A DNA stretch of 64,000 nt from Golubevia sp. BC0850 (lineage: Eukaryota > Basidiomycota > Exobasidiomycetes > Golubeviales > Golubeviaceae). The notes under the pieces are model-generated. The model was given only the letters and a program-made list of their open reading frames with translations. It did no database searches and was not told where the DNA came from. Numbering within the stretch: position 1 is the stretch's first letter; every line of letters begins with the position of its first letter. Positions 43,240 through 55,043 of this stretch are shown here, one piece after another. A program made the position numbers and the translations under genes. Location of the stretch: contig JAAVVG010000034.1 of the NCBI GenBank assembly GCA_012976225.1, positions 10,001 through 74,000 on the forward strand, written 5' to 3'.

Positions 43240-43890
43240 AAGTCTAAATTAATGCAAGTTCTCTGGGTCTACGCTTTCGGATCTCCTTCTCTTCCTCAGC
43301 TATCTTTCAATCATCCGAATCTCTTCCAAGCTCTTACCTCTCTGAAAGTCGAGCTCAGCTACACCCATTCCACCTGGTGGAACCAGGTGGAACCTCCTTA
43401 CTTACTCATCTCAATCACTCAAACATCTTCACATCAACCTACTTCAAAAATCGAGAGAGAATCCTCCGCCACTTCAATTCCCAAATCTAGAGGTGCTGGA
43501 AGTCGGAGCAAGTGGTTCTAAACTCCCAGCCTGGATGGTGGTTCCTCCGGTGGTTCCTCCAAACTTGAAGCTCTGATCGTACGACCTTCTCTCAAATCTG
43601 CCTCCAGTATCTGAGCTCTGGGTTCAAATTCTGTTGAACTGGTCGCAACTCTCATCTAGATGTCCGCATCTTCAAGTCCTCAAGTTTCAACCACTGGCAA
43701 AGCCAACCGAACATCATCTTTCAGCTCTGCTCAGAGCAAGAAGACAGAACGCAGAAGCTGGAAAAAAAAAGTGAACTATGTCAAGATCAACCCACTGAGG
43801 AAACTAGTCATCCCTTTTGCAAAATTCTTCGCCCATACCTTAGAGGAATGCAGAAAAGTGGTGGAGGTGGTGGTGGTGGTCTGGGATTGA
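43240..43890 (+). pseudogene. LRR and C-terminal part of an F-box/LRR-like gene
   Basis: Plus-strand frames show LRR-like blocks: LSFNHPNLFQALTSLKVELS, then in another frame FPNLEVLEVGASGSKLPAWM, then SRCPHLQVLKFQPLAKPTEH and ALLRARRQNAEAGKKK, VNYVKINPLRKLVIPFAKFF, ALEECRKVVE-type ending to a TGA near 43890. Three frame changes without good splice sites suggest decay. The layout (LRRs, an LLRARR helix, PLRKLVIP, ECRKVVE) is the C-terminal half of the same family as the 40.3 kb fragment. Confidence 0.45.
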
Positions 43891-44019
43891 GAGGGATTTT
43901 GGGAAGTTCAGATTTAAGTGCTTTTCCTCTATTGTGAGTTCAAACTTTGCACATTTGAATCCGCAGAAGCAAAGCATCAATTCTTCCTGACTCTTCTCTG
44001 ATCAATTATCTCTTCTTCC

Positions 44020-44300
44020 TTGCTCTCTCCCTCAGATCATCTCATCGTCACTTCAAGTCTGATACCTGATGTCAAGCCTTTGCCCTTCTAGGCCTCATTT
44101 AGCATCTTCAATTCCGTGGGAAGATTTCACACTCATTCTGTCCTCTTCTTCTGCAATCACTTCAAACTTTCGCTCTCTTCAATCCCTCATGACACGTCCT
44201 GCATCTCATCACATCACAGCCATTGCCTCCAACCGCAAATCTTTTCGACCGAAAGACTCTAAGACCCAGCATCCGAAAATGAACAGCTCAAAGTAAATTC
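44020..44300 (+). repeat. Sequence related to 8.81-9.06 kb (dispersed repeat or gene-fragment pair)
   Basis: The words CAGATCATCTC...CACTTCAAGTCTGA (44033-44070) and TTTCGCTCTCTTCAA (about 44166) occur in the same order and at similar spacing as at 8830-8960. A further partial match (CCTCCAACCGC-A) continues after. Both copies are on the plus strand. The frame here reads SSSAITSNFRSLQSLM against SSTITSSSFRSLQTS at the other locus, so they may be pieces of one ancient coding sequence. Confidence 0.35.
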
Positions 44301-45112
44301 TCATAAACACAAGACGGAGGTAGACCGGTGAGAAAGTGGCAGCCGGAGAAGTCGAACAAAAGTGCCAAACCAAATTCTTCCACGCTTCATTTCCTCATTT
44401 TAGTTCTCCTCCTCAAGCTGTGCTAGAAACTATAATTCCATACTTTCGTCTGTTTCGCCTGGTTCCGCTGCTTGTTTCTGGATCTTACCCCACTTTGAAC
44501 CTCTTTGTGCGCTTCCGCGCTCAAGATTCCGAGCTTTCTTGAAGGAGACTTCAATTTTTTTTATCTCTCTCTGATCCCATCGAAGATTTATCGAAGGACC
44601 TCATCTTCCCAGGGACGGTGATATTTGTAACTTACACTCAGTGTCCATCTTCCGGAGAGCTGGGCTGTCCCCTGCGAGCTTGTCGGACAGGCGAGACTTC
44701 AAATTGAGAAATCAAATCATCATGAACAAGATGAAAATTGCAAAGCATGCAGGAAGAAGTGGCAAGCCTGGCAATATGGAGTGAAGCTGGTGCTCGAGCC
44801 AGGGTAAATTGCCTTGCGAGTCGAAGAGAGCTAAAATGCTAGCCCAACTTCTTGCCTCTCGCCATTCCACTCCAACAGAACTTGCGTTACTCCATAGTTC
44901 TCTGATCCGCTTTTTGCTTTGATCTTCACCCTCTCTTCAAGTAGTGAGTTGCCTTCAACGTTGAGCTTCAAATGAGTGGATAGGGGCAGCGGGGCAGCAG
45001 AGAGAAGCTGGTCTTTCAATCTGACCATCTTTGCTCTCCTCTCCTTCTGAATGGACTCCTGCAGAACCTATCTCTACTACACTTACATCACTCCTAACCA
45101 ATCTAATTCAAA
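44301..45112. other. Intergenic/5' region of alpha-tubulin
   Basis: About 800 bp without a convincing gene; short frames show no family match. The last 150 bp are pyrimidine-rich, with CTACACTTACATCACTCC directly before the tubulin ATG, as in strong fungal promoters. No TATA box stands out. Confidence 0.4.
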
Positions 45113-47548
45113 ATGCGTGAGGTAAGTTGGTCTTGGGTTTTGTCTTGGTTCTATCTCTTTGCCTCGCTCTAATCTCTCCTTCATTCTCTGCCTACCTTCC
45201 TTCTTCTCTCGACCCTCAGGTTCTTTCTCTTCATGTCGGTCAAGTAAGTAGCATTCATTCTATCAAACACCTGCCAGTATGTTCTATCCCGAAATCTTGC
45301 ATGCTGAGCAACTCTCTCTTCCTTTTACACAGGCCGGTGTCCAAATGTAGGTCTCTTCGCTCTGTCGATCCTTCCAGATCCTTTCACGCTCACTGACTTT
45401 TCTCATTCGATTGTACTCACCTCACTCAAAGTGGTAACGCCTGCTGGGAGGTAAGTGCTTTGAGATGGAAGACATCACGGCTGGCTCCGAGTCTTTAGCT
45501 CACTCGCTTCCTTCTCTTCTCACAGCTCTACTTGGCTGAACACGGTCTAACTCCAGATGGAAGACTAGCTGAGGGATCTCCAGCTGGCGAAGACGCCGGA
45601 TTCAGTGAGTTCACAAACGTTCGCGATAAGTTAAATGCACACATCGCAGGGATCCAGCTACCGTTCTCTAACCTCCTCTCTTTCTCTTTCTGCGGATCTC
45701 TCCAATAGGCACCTTCTTCAGTGAAACCGGATCTGGTAAAGTGAGTGCATTCTTCGCAGTCGTTGAAGAGAGTGTGGGGGACAGAGAGGCAGGAAGGTCG
45801 TAGGAGGCAGGGAAGAGCATGGAAGAGATAAGGTAGCAGTGATGAGAGCCCCCAACTTCAGAGTAGAAATGAGAGCTCTCTTTCAACTTGCCAAGCTCCA
45901 AGAGATTGGTTGAGGAAGTTTGTCTGCCTTCGTAGGATCCATTTTCTAACCTCTCCGTCTCCCTCTCCTGCAGTACGTCCCACGTTCGATCTACGTCGAT
46001 CTCGAACCAAACGTAGTCGACGAAGTTCGTACCGGAACCTACCGTTCTCTTTTCCACCCAGAGACTCTCGTCACTGGAAAGGAAGATGCCGCCAACAACT
46101 ACGCTCGTGGTCACTACACCGTAGGAAAGGAGCTCATCGATCAAACTCTCGACAGAGTTCGCAAGCTAGCTGATGCTTGTTCTGGACTTCAAGGATTCTT
46201 CGTCTTCCACTCTTTTGGTGGAGGTACCGGATCTGGTTTCGGAGCTCTCCTTCTCGAGAGATTGGCTCAAGATTACGGAAAGAAGGCCAAGTTGGAATTC
46301 TCAGTTTACCCTGCCCCAATGTGAGTTGCTCGTTTGGTATCTCTATAGTTGAAAGGAATCTTTTTACGTTCCGCGATCGAAGAAGCTAGACTGACATCAG
46401 ATTTGTTTACTGCCCTTCTCCCAAGGATGTCCTCTTCCGTTGTCGAGCCATACAATTCCGTCTTGACCACCCACACTACCTTGGAGAACTCTGACTGTTC
46501 TTTCCTAGTAGACAATGAGGCCATTTACGATATCTGCAAGAAGAACTTGGGAATCCAATCTCCAGGATACCAAAACCTCAACAGACTTATCGCTCAAGTA
46601 GTCTCTTCCATCACTGCCTCTTTGAGATTCGATGGATCCTTGAACGTCGATCTAAATGAGTTCCAAACCAACTTGGTTCCTTTCCCAAGAATTCATTTCC
46701 CTCTAGCCACCTACGCTCCAATCATCTCTGCTGAGAAGGCCTTCCACGAGCAAAACTCCGTTGCTGAGATGACTTTCTCCTCTTTCGAGAAGGGTAACCA
46801 GATGGTCAAGGTGGGCAACAGTAATTTCCGCTTTTCTTCGTTTCTTTAAGCAGAAGCAAAGAATTCCGGGCTGATGTCTTTTTTCTTCGTTACCTCCCTT
46901 CCCTTCAGTGTGACCCAAGAGACGGAAAGTTCATGTCTTGTTGTCTTCTTTACAGAGGAGATGTCGTTCCAAAAGATGTCACCTCTGCTGTTGGAGCCAT
47001 CAAGCAAAAGAGAACCATTCAATTCGTCGATTGGTGTCCAACCGGATTCAAGATCGGTGAGTATTCTCTGTCTTGATGAGGTCTCGGTTCTTCCGTCTGT
47101 CGCTGTGTGCTCTCCCGCTTCCGCTTTCTGACCCCCCCCTCCTCATTTGCCTCTCGCCTTCTCACTTCACCTCTCAGGTATCTGTAACGAGCCACCTACC
47201 TCTGTCGGATCCGACCTCGCCAAGGTCTCCAGATCTCTATGTATGCTTTCGAACACCACTGCCATCGCCGCTGCTTGGTCCAGACTCGACCGCAAGTTCG
47301 ACTTGCTCTACTCCAAGCGTGCCTTCGTCCATTGGTACGTCGGAGAAGGTATGGAAGAAGGAGAATTCTCCGAAGCCAGAGAAGATTTGGCTGCTCTTGA
47401 GAAGGTGAGTTGCTACGAATTCTGCCCCCTCTTTGGATTTGACTCTGACTCTTGTCCTTCTCCTTGGCTTTCAACTTTTCAGGATTACGAAGAGGTCGGA
47501 ATGGACAGCGCTGGAGATGAGAGTCAAATGGAAGCTGAAGAATATTAA
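45113..47548 (+). CDS. TUB1: Alpha-tubulin
   Basis: Polymerises with beta-tubulin into microtubules. Eleven coding exons were placed. The first four are tiny: 45113-45121 (MRE), 45220-45243 (VLSLHVGQ), 45333-45346 and 45432-45450, together 22 codons ([22 protein letters not shown]). Then [18 protein letters not shown], a [11 protein letters not shown] exon, a large exon with [20 protein letters not shown] (GTP-binding tubulin signature), one with [20 protein letters not shown], one with [20 protein letters not shown], one with [20 protein letters not shown], and the last ending MEAEEY. The C-terminal EEY is the classic tyrosine end of alpha-tubulin. Length of about 447 aa is standard. Introns are dense at the 5' end, as in many basidiomycete tubulin genes. 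Confidence 0.97.
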
Positions 47549-48036
47549 ATCAAGCCCAAGCATGTTCGAGATCTCCTTTTCCCGACGTTGCTTTGGCTTC
47601 ATTTTCCCACTTCTTTTTCTAGTATCTGAGCCTTTCTCAAATTGAAGCGTTGCAAATCCCCACTTATCTTTTCTTCCCCAACCCTGAAGCCATCAACAGA
47701 GATGCTTCTTTTCCTTGTCCCTATTTTCTCTCCATTATAACCTCTTATCATATTTCATTTTCCTTTCGTGGCTTCGCTGCCGTCTCTTCCCAATTCCCAT
47801 CTTTTACCCCTAATTTTCAATCTAATCATTCTTCTCATTTTCTGTTGTGCGAGGGATGCTTCCCAGGCGAAGACAAAGTAGTGAGGCATGAAATTAGCAT
47901 ACTGAGAATTGCGTGTATAAAGCAGATGAATAAATAAAGCAAACAAACAAGAAACTCTATACAAAACGAAACATTGGTATCTTTTCTAGAAGTCACCACA
48001 AAGAAAAGGAACTAGATCAACCCGACTCTTCTAAAA
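47549..48036. terminator. Convergent 3' region of alpha-tubulin and DDHD lipase
   Basis: About 490 bp between two genes that converge. It is pyrimidine-rich on the tubulin side and has AATAAA at about 47932 (ATGAATAAATAAAGC), a likely poly(A) signal on the plus strand. No coding frame or repeat was recognised. Confidence 0.5.
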
Positions 48037-51000
48037 TTAGTCTTCCTCCTTTTTCTTCTTCTTCTCTTCCTCTTGCCTTTTCTCTTCTTTCTCGTCACCT
48101 TCCTTAGCTTTCCCAGTCTTGAGTTCCGGAACTACAGAGAGCATCTCCTCTCCATCCCTCTGGACATCCTTGTTCTCGTCCATCCTCAAGAACAACTGAG
48201 ACAAAAGAAAGGTTGAGAAAGTTGAAGAAGTCCAATAGGAGACATGAGCTCCAAGCATCTCCACATAACCTCCAAGGAAGTCATCAGCTTCGATCGTGAA
48301 ATCCAGAACTCCATGTGGGTTAAGAGCTCGGAATCTGAAGGCGATAGAAAAAGGAGAAGGGGAAAGGAAGAAGGTCAATCAGATGTCTGGATGAGATCGA
48401 CAAGACAAAGTCCTCATCTTGGACACTCACCTTCTTTCAGCTCTAGCCATTGAATCTGAATTCCATTCCTGAGGAGGTTTGACACCTTCTTTCCAAGCTT
48501 TCTTTCTAAGTTCTCTAGCAGCAGCTTGAGCTTGTCTTTGTTTAAGACTTGAACCTCTTTCCAATGTCAAGGAAGTTTTCGACTTGGCTTTCTTTTTGAC
48601 GTCTTGAGTTTCCTCAGATTCCTTTTCTTCTTCTTCTTCTTCTTCCTCATCCTCATCCGTCTCTTCCATTTCTTCTTCTTTGTCAATTTGAAGACTGTTT
48701 TCTTCTAATTCTTTCTCTTCTTCCATTCCGAAACTACCAACTCCACCGAAAGGATGATCTCCGAATTTCTTGAAAACGTTCGAGACGCTCAACTTGGGCT
48801 TGTCCAACGCTTCTAGGATGGAAGAAACTGCAGAAGAGATTTGAACAGGTCTCAACATCTTTGAATAAATTGAGTCGCAAGTGGGACTCAGTTTATAAGC
48901 AACTGGGTCTGTTGTGTTATAGATGTTGTAAATCGTTTCAGTTGCTAAACATCCTTTTCTACCGACTTGATCCATCATTGAATCTTCTCTGAATTCTTCT
49001 TTCGTGTTGTCTTTTGAAGTTCTCTTGTTACCACTTCTAGCGATTAATTGAACACTTTCTAGGTAGTAGAAGAAACCAATTGGGCTACCGATGAAGAATG
49101 TATCCTTGACATTGAAAAGTAATCCGGAGTTGTCTTCTAATTCCCGAGAAGTCAGATCTTTAAGAGGTTTCACAGTTGTAGGTTGACTAGAGAGAATATC
49201 AGATGCTAATGCTGACCCTAAAGAATGACAAATCAAACTAACTCTTCCACCTTTCTCTTCAAATTCTGGATTTCTAACACAAAACAATCTGTAAATTCGA
49301 TTCAATTCTGCTTTGACGGCATCTATCATCTTGGCTCTATGATTACTTAGATAGAAAGGAACGTCTAAAATAACCTTCGAAATGACATTTCTAACGAGTG
49401 GTATAGCGGCGTCGTTACTGACATCTCCTAGATTGAAATAGTTATCATTTTCTTCAGGTTCCTCATCAAAAGATAGTTTTCCACGCCAGCAAATTGGAAG
49501 GAATTGAACTCTACGACCTCTAGATAATTTTCGGATAGATGGATCATCTGCTTGAGTAGCAGATAGATTTCTTAACCTTTGAACATCGTAAACAAAGTTT
49601 AAGGCATCGAAGTCTTCTGAAAGTTGTTGACCTATCCCATGAATGCAGAGACATAGTTCAGGAGGAGAGTCCTTGAGGTCTGTTGATGTTCAAAATGAAA
49701 AATGTAAGAGGACGAAAGGAGGTTGTGAGGAAGAAGTCAAAGTCTTTGGGTTCCTTTGAACCTATGAAAAGACTCACCTTCCAAGATTTCTTCCCCATCC
49801 TCATCAGTTTCTGTCTCATCGTCCTCTCCACCATCGATCTTATTTCCACCTTTCTTCTTTCCCTTACTACCTCTTCCCTCTCCTTCAAGAGCCTCTTCCG
49901 TAGCTCCCTGTTTCTCCTTTCTCTTCTGTTCGTCCTTAGCATCCTGAGAACTCCAACCCAACATCTTAAGAGCAGCATAACCAGGTTTCATAAGTACATC
50001 ACTGGAAGGCCATAATTTGCTTGCGAAACTCAAATTACCATTCTTCTCTTCTCCTTCATCATCTCCTTGAGCTTTGGGTTTCTTTGGAATCTTAGCAGCT
50101 CCAGCTTTTCTACCTGCTCTTCTTGAACTTCTACTATGAGTATTTCCATTTCCATCTTCTTCTTCTTCTTCAAATTCTTGATTCTCCTCAACTTCATCTC
50201 CACCAGCCCAAGGCAATTTAAAATCGGGTCTACCAAAAGGATGATCTGATTTCTCCTTTTGAGATTTTTCTGCTTGATCGAATCCTCTAACGACTAAGTT
50301 TCCACCCAAAACCGACATTAATCTACCTCTCCAATCTTTAGTGAAGATTCTTGCCTTCGTGGAACTTTCAAAAAAGATTTCTCCGTCTGTGTAACCCTCT
50401 TCGTCCCCATCTCCTTCTCCTTCTCCCTCACTCTTGCCATCTTTCATCTCATCTTTAACTTTCAAATTAACCATGAACTTTTCCTTAGCCAACAATTTAT
50501 CCTTGTCATCTACTTTCCCATCCCCATCTTCATCTACTAATCCTCCAATTCTCCTCCTATAAATTTCTGTCCAAGGTTTGACTTCTTCGTAACATCTCTC
50601 TAAGTCTCTGGATAATTTGGATTCAGATTTAATGGGAGCATAACTTCCATCCGTTTTAGACGAATAAAACCAAGTAGCTCTGACAACTTTCAAAGCCACT
50701 CCTTTCCAGAAAACAGGATATAGTTGCCATTTCTCCAAATCCACTTCGAACAGATTGTCTTCTAAGACTGGAACTTTGGTGACTCTAGAAGGTGAATTTG
50801 AGGGTTCTGAAGGATCTAGGAGGTAGTTCACAACTGGATTTGAAGGTTTAGAAGACTTCTTTGGGGAATCTTTCGAAGGAGTTACATTTCCTGAAACCGA
50901 AGGAGAAATGGAATCTGGAATCCATTCATTAAATGAGGATTTTGATTTCTCAACTGAGGATTTGTTTGAATCTTTGAGAGGATTGGAATCGTCAAGTTGA

Positions 51001-51290
51001 TTTTCCTTTTCTTCTTCTTCGTCCTCGTTTGAATTCGAATCTTGTTCCACTTCTATTGGTTTCTCCTTTGATAAGTTCTGTTCTTCTTTGTCTTGATCTT
51101 GATTTAAGCTCGATTCTTCTTGCACTTCGTTTGACCAGTTTTGACCACCTAACTCTTGGAATTTCGACTCTAGTTTCTCATCATCCTTTTCTGTAAATAG
51201 AACCCAATCCTTTCCTTGAGCGTGAAACCATCGAGGTCGTGGGATGGGTGAACCTGACTCAGAATCAAAGGGAGAGTCTGATGAGGTCAT
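48037..51290 (-). CDS. DDHD-domain phospholipase (PA-PLA1 family)
   Basis: Intracellular phospholipase A1-like enzyme acting on phosphatidic acid and related lipids, related to yeast YOR022C and animal DDHD1/2. Exons 51290-49778, 49679-48431 and 48334-48037 keep phase and give about 1019 aa. The N-terminus has RPRWFHAQGKDWVLFTEKDD and YPVFWKGVALKVVRATWFY. The lipase core has CLCIHGIGQQLSEDF and the nucleophile elbow CHSLGS (GxSxG with Cys for the first Gly; the Ser is kept). The DDHD region shows FFIGSPIGFFYYLE, IYNIYNTTDPVAYKLSP, and RALNPHGVLDFTIEADDFLG with AHVSYWTS, including Asp and His residues of the metal-binding domain. Long acidic low-complexity inserts lengthen it. Divergent from CWC21. 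Confidence 0.85.
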
Positions 51291-51481
51291 GCTGAAGCGC
51301 TGAAGGGAAAGGGAAAGGGGAAAAAGTTGAATCAAAGAAGTTGAAGAGAAGATACGATGATGCATGTTCCAGATAAGTGAATGACCGAGTTAAAATGCCG
51401 AGCTGAACTGCTTTGGACTTTAACGAGGTATATCCTCGACTACAACATCATCAAAGACTTAATCCTCACTTCACTTTCAAG
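51291..51481. promoter_or_regulatory. Shared divergent promoter DDHD lipase/CWC21
   Basis: About 190 bp between start codons (51290 minus, 51482 plus). It is the third divergent gene pair of this window with a gap near 200 bp. No motif stands out. Confidence 0.4.
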
Positions 51482-52984
51482 ATGTACAATGGAATTGGAG
51501 TTCAAACTGCCAGGGGAACGTGAGTACTCATTCCATCTCCCATCCCACCAGCCAGCTCAGTCCATCCTGAACTAAACCTAACCCTTCCATCTACCCTCTT
51601 TCTAACCCTCAGCGGAACCAATGGACATGTGGTCAGAAACTTATCGCATCTCAAACCTCGTGATCAATCTTCCTCAAGCAATTATGGTAGTCCAAAAGAT
51701 TTCAATGAGTCCTCTCATACCTCCATGAGGCAACCGGATCAGGGAATCTTAGAACATGAGAGAAAGAGAAAGGTGGAAGTCAAATGCATGGAAGAGAGAT
51801 TGAGATTGGAGGATGAAGGGTGAGTACTGACTGTACTCAACTCTGCTTTGGGAGTGAGAGGGTAGCAACTGGGGTTGGAAGAGGACCAGCTGGTGTTGGA
51901 CGCGGAGCTGGCTCTTAGAGCTCTTGATTTCAGGCTATCCTCTTCCTCGCTCTGTAGCAGAGTAGTGCCTTTGGATGCTATTCAGATTATCCCGGACTCA
52001 ACTTCTCGTCAGCTCCACCTGAGCTCTGGCATAGATCCCACATCTTCCTCCATTTCTCAACTAACCCTCCCTCCCTCCCTCCTTATCTCCTCTCTCCACC
52101 CCAGAAAAACAGAAGAAGAGATCGAGGAAGCAATTTCCACTCTCAGAGCAAAATTAACTTCAAATCTCTCCTCGGCTTCAACTTCAACCCATTCAGAAAC
52201 TCGTTCCTTGCGACCATCAGACGTTCATCTCCTCTCAGCAGCCAAATCCTCAGAAGAAGCCAAAATGAAAAGAGCCTTAGGGATTTCTTCAAACCATGTG
52301 GAAGGGGCTGCTTTCGATAGAGAACTACAAGCCAAGCTGAAAATCGAAAGAATGGAAGAGAGAAGAAGAAAAGAAGAGGAAAGAGAAGAGGATAAGAGGA
52401 GGGAAACAATGAAGAGGGAAGAAGCGATCAAGCAACGACAGAAAGACTTTAGAGATAGGGAAGAGAGGAGTAAAAGGGAAAGAGAAGATTTTGATAGAGA
52501 GTTGAAGGGGAAAAGTGGCGGGAGAGAAAGAGAAAGAGCGATCGAAAGAGAGGGAGATTCAAGAAGGAGAGTTAAAACTCCTTTACATAGAGACAGTCCA
52601 ACTCCTTCTGTAAGTGATCGTTCAAGATCAAGATCTAGAAGTTCAAGTCCTCCTCCAAATAAGAAAAACAGAAGAAGATCACTTTCTTATGGTTCCAATT
52701 CTAGATCTTCAAGAAGTAGGAGCAGAAGTTTCTCTCCAAGACGTAGGTCTAAAGATGATAGATCCCCTTCAAGATCAAGGTCAAGATCTCCATCTCCAAA
52801 GAGAAGGAAAAGAGTTGAATATTCCTTGACTCCTTCAAGTAGAAGTAGAAGCAGGAGTAGGAGCTTTAGTAGATCTCCGACTCCGAGAAGAGAGAGAGAA
52901 GAAAGAGGAAGAGGAAGATCTGAATCAAGGTCGGTTTCGAGAAGTAGGAGTAGGAGTAGTAGTCCACCTCCTAGACGTCGCTAA
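51482..52984 (+). CDS. CWC21: Pre-mRNA splicing factor CWC21 (SRRM2-like)
   Basis: Spliceosomal NTC-associated protein that contacts Prp8 and Snu114 near the catalytic centre. ATG at 51482 gives MYNGIGVQTARGTGTNGHVV, RNLSHLKPR, the invariant N-terminus of the CWC21/SRRM2 family. Exon 1 is 51482-51519 and exon 2 starts at 51613, joined in phase. The cwf21 helix (ILEHERKRKVEVKCMEERLR, LEDEG) ends at a donor near 51821. A third exon, open from about 51866, has ALGISSNHVEGAAFDRELQA, a Lys/Glu/Arg helix and a long RS domain (SRSRSRS, SPPPRRR) to the stop at 52984. The exon 2/3 junction could not be fixed; plausible sites do not keep phase. The RS tail makes it closer to animal SRRM2 than to yeast Cwc21 (135 aa). 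Confidence 0.85.
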
Positions 52985-53424
52985 AGTTGTATGGGGCGGA
53001 GTTTTGTCAATATAGGGAGGGGAGGGGAGCCAATGAAAAGTGGACGAGGCGAGTAAGATATTGCTTTGCTGTGGGTTTGGAGCTGCCTTTTTTTGTTCAC
53101 GATACTTTGCTCAGTCTGTTTTTGTAATTTACTGCACATGATGCCAAACCAAAACTCTATTGTCCAATCATTCTCCCTCCAGGAGTGAACCCTTCTTGAA
53201 AGTCAAGAAGAACGACACCCCTCGTCTCGCAGGAACTTGAACGAGAACGAAAAGGGAACAAATCAATTCAGAATTCACTCACATGATGAGACAGATGAGG
53301 TGGATAAAGTGTCGAAAACCTCAAACGAAAGCTAGATGACATTTCTAAGATCGAAACTGAAAGGGTAACAACGAAGATACTCAGGGCAAACCCTTGACAA
53401 ACAGAGGCATCCACTTCTTCCCAT
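52985..53424. other. Convergent 3' region, nothing recognised
   Basis: About 440 bp between the ends of CWC21 and the PLC-like gene. It holds T-rich and A-rich 3' processing-type sequence and only short frames. No repeat or RNA gene was seen. Confidence 0.4.
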
Positions 53425-54552
53425 CTAGAATCCATTAAGTCTGTTAGCAGCGACGAAGACTCCATTTTCAGCTGGAACATCATAGTAATCCACCAAAACG
53501 AAAGTAGCTTTCTTTCCAGTTACAGCGCTGCATCTGTTGACAGTGGATACGATTCCATTGTCTCCATCTGCACTATTAACCTCTGCAGATCTAGAGCCAT
53601 CTGGAAGTGAAATATCACCAATCTTGAAATCGATTGCCATGTTCAACATGGAAAATCTATCGGCACTTGCAGTTCCACGGTCTAACGAACAATCGAATGG
53701 TAGGTCGGTTTGATCGTACTTGTTCTCCCAGATGTTGTCACTATAATCGGAGAGAAAATTCAGAGGTCAACTTTGGAAGAAAGACTAGAGGTACTTCCAA
53801 GAACTCACAATTCCGGAATCAAGTAATTGACCTTGGACAAATCAGCCCCATAGTCGAAGAAAATCACCAGTCTCTTATCTCCAATCATTTGACTTAAAGT
53901 TGGCCAATTCTCTCTTCCAACTGTGTTTCCAGATGGAACGTATGCCATTTGATCTAGTCCTACATAGGCAAATGCCTTTCCCCAAGTCTCAACATCCAAA
54001 TGATCTGGATTGGTTGGCAGAAGAGTCAAGACTTCATTTGGATTGGCTTCCATCCAGGATTTGACGATTTGAAGATATGATTCTAAAGTACCTCCATTCT
54101 CCAAGAAACAGGAAGTGTGACAGAGTTGAATTCCTGAAGGGTTGGAATCGGAAGTTGAACCGAAATCGTGACCTTGAATTTGGAGTAATCTGATTCCGTC
54201 GTTGAGTTGAATTAAAGGATCCTTGTTTTGATTGTCACCGGCATCTGAATGGGAAAATTAAGAAAAATTTGGGTTAGCCAAAAGTACAAGAGAGGAGTCA
54301 GCTAGAAAGTCAACTGTTGGGTCATGACTTGACCACGTTGCCGCTCGCCTGCTTCCAAATTTTGGCGAACTCACCTTGACCATAAGCATAAGAGTTGTGA
54401 GCTCCAATGTAAACCACTTCTCCATATTTCCTATCGCAAAGCTCTGCATGTCCGTTACACACCTGTTGACGAGCGACCGGCGCTGGATCCAGAGAGGTGG
54501 GCAGCCCAAAAGCCAAGGGCAGCAGAGAGAGAGATAAGAAACCGGATAGCAT
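53425..54552 (-). CDS. Secreted PLC-like phosphodiesterase
   Basis: Member of the PLC-like (TIM-barrel) phosphodiesterase superfamily, probably exported. Start at 54552 gives a signal peptide (MLSGFLSLSLLPLAFGLPTS). The first exon continues with ARQQVCNGHAELCDRKYG and VVYIGAHNSYAYGQG, where the His is the first catalytic-type His of PI-PLC-like enzymes. After an intron near 54.25-54.37 kb comes IQLNDGIRLLQIQGHDFGS, then TLLPTNPDHLDVETWGKAFA and RLVIFFDYGADL. A further intron near 53.75-53.81 kb leads to FDCSLDRGTASADRFSMLN and LVDYYDVPAENGVFVAANRL, ending at 53425. The order and the C-terminal DYYDV match the fungal secreted PLC-like family. The natural substrate is not known. Divergent from glucosidase I. 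Confidence 0.82.
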
Positions 54553-55043
54553 CACGAGCTTTGAAGTAAAGATTAACGAAGAGAGGGGTAAGGGCAGGGC
54601 GATTGAGGAAAGGGAAGCGGGAAAGCTTCTAAAGAGAGTGTGAGAGGGGAGAGGTTGGATGAACAAAAAAGGGGAAGGTCAATTTCTTCGAGAGGTCTTC
54701 CATTTTATAGTCCCTCATGGACTGCCCCAAACCTGACTGAGATTCCTGCAGCGCTTTAAGAAATGGATCAGATGACTGACTTTGGCTTGGGAAGAGAGAA
54801 ATGGAAAATTCGATGCTCGAGGGCTGGTTTTAGCTCGACGTTTGCAGGATCCGACGACGTCCCGGGGACCCTCACCTCCAAACGAGTGTTTCTGTGAGGT
54901 TTCTTTTGGAAATCAAGAAGAAGCAGAAGAAGAGTGCGAGAGGACGAACGAGAGAATAGTGAGAGGGTCACCAGCAGGAAGACACTGACAGCGAGAGATG
55001 AAGGTTGTTCTCGTCCACTACAACGTCAATTGTCAAGATCATA

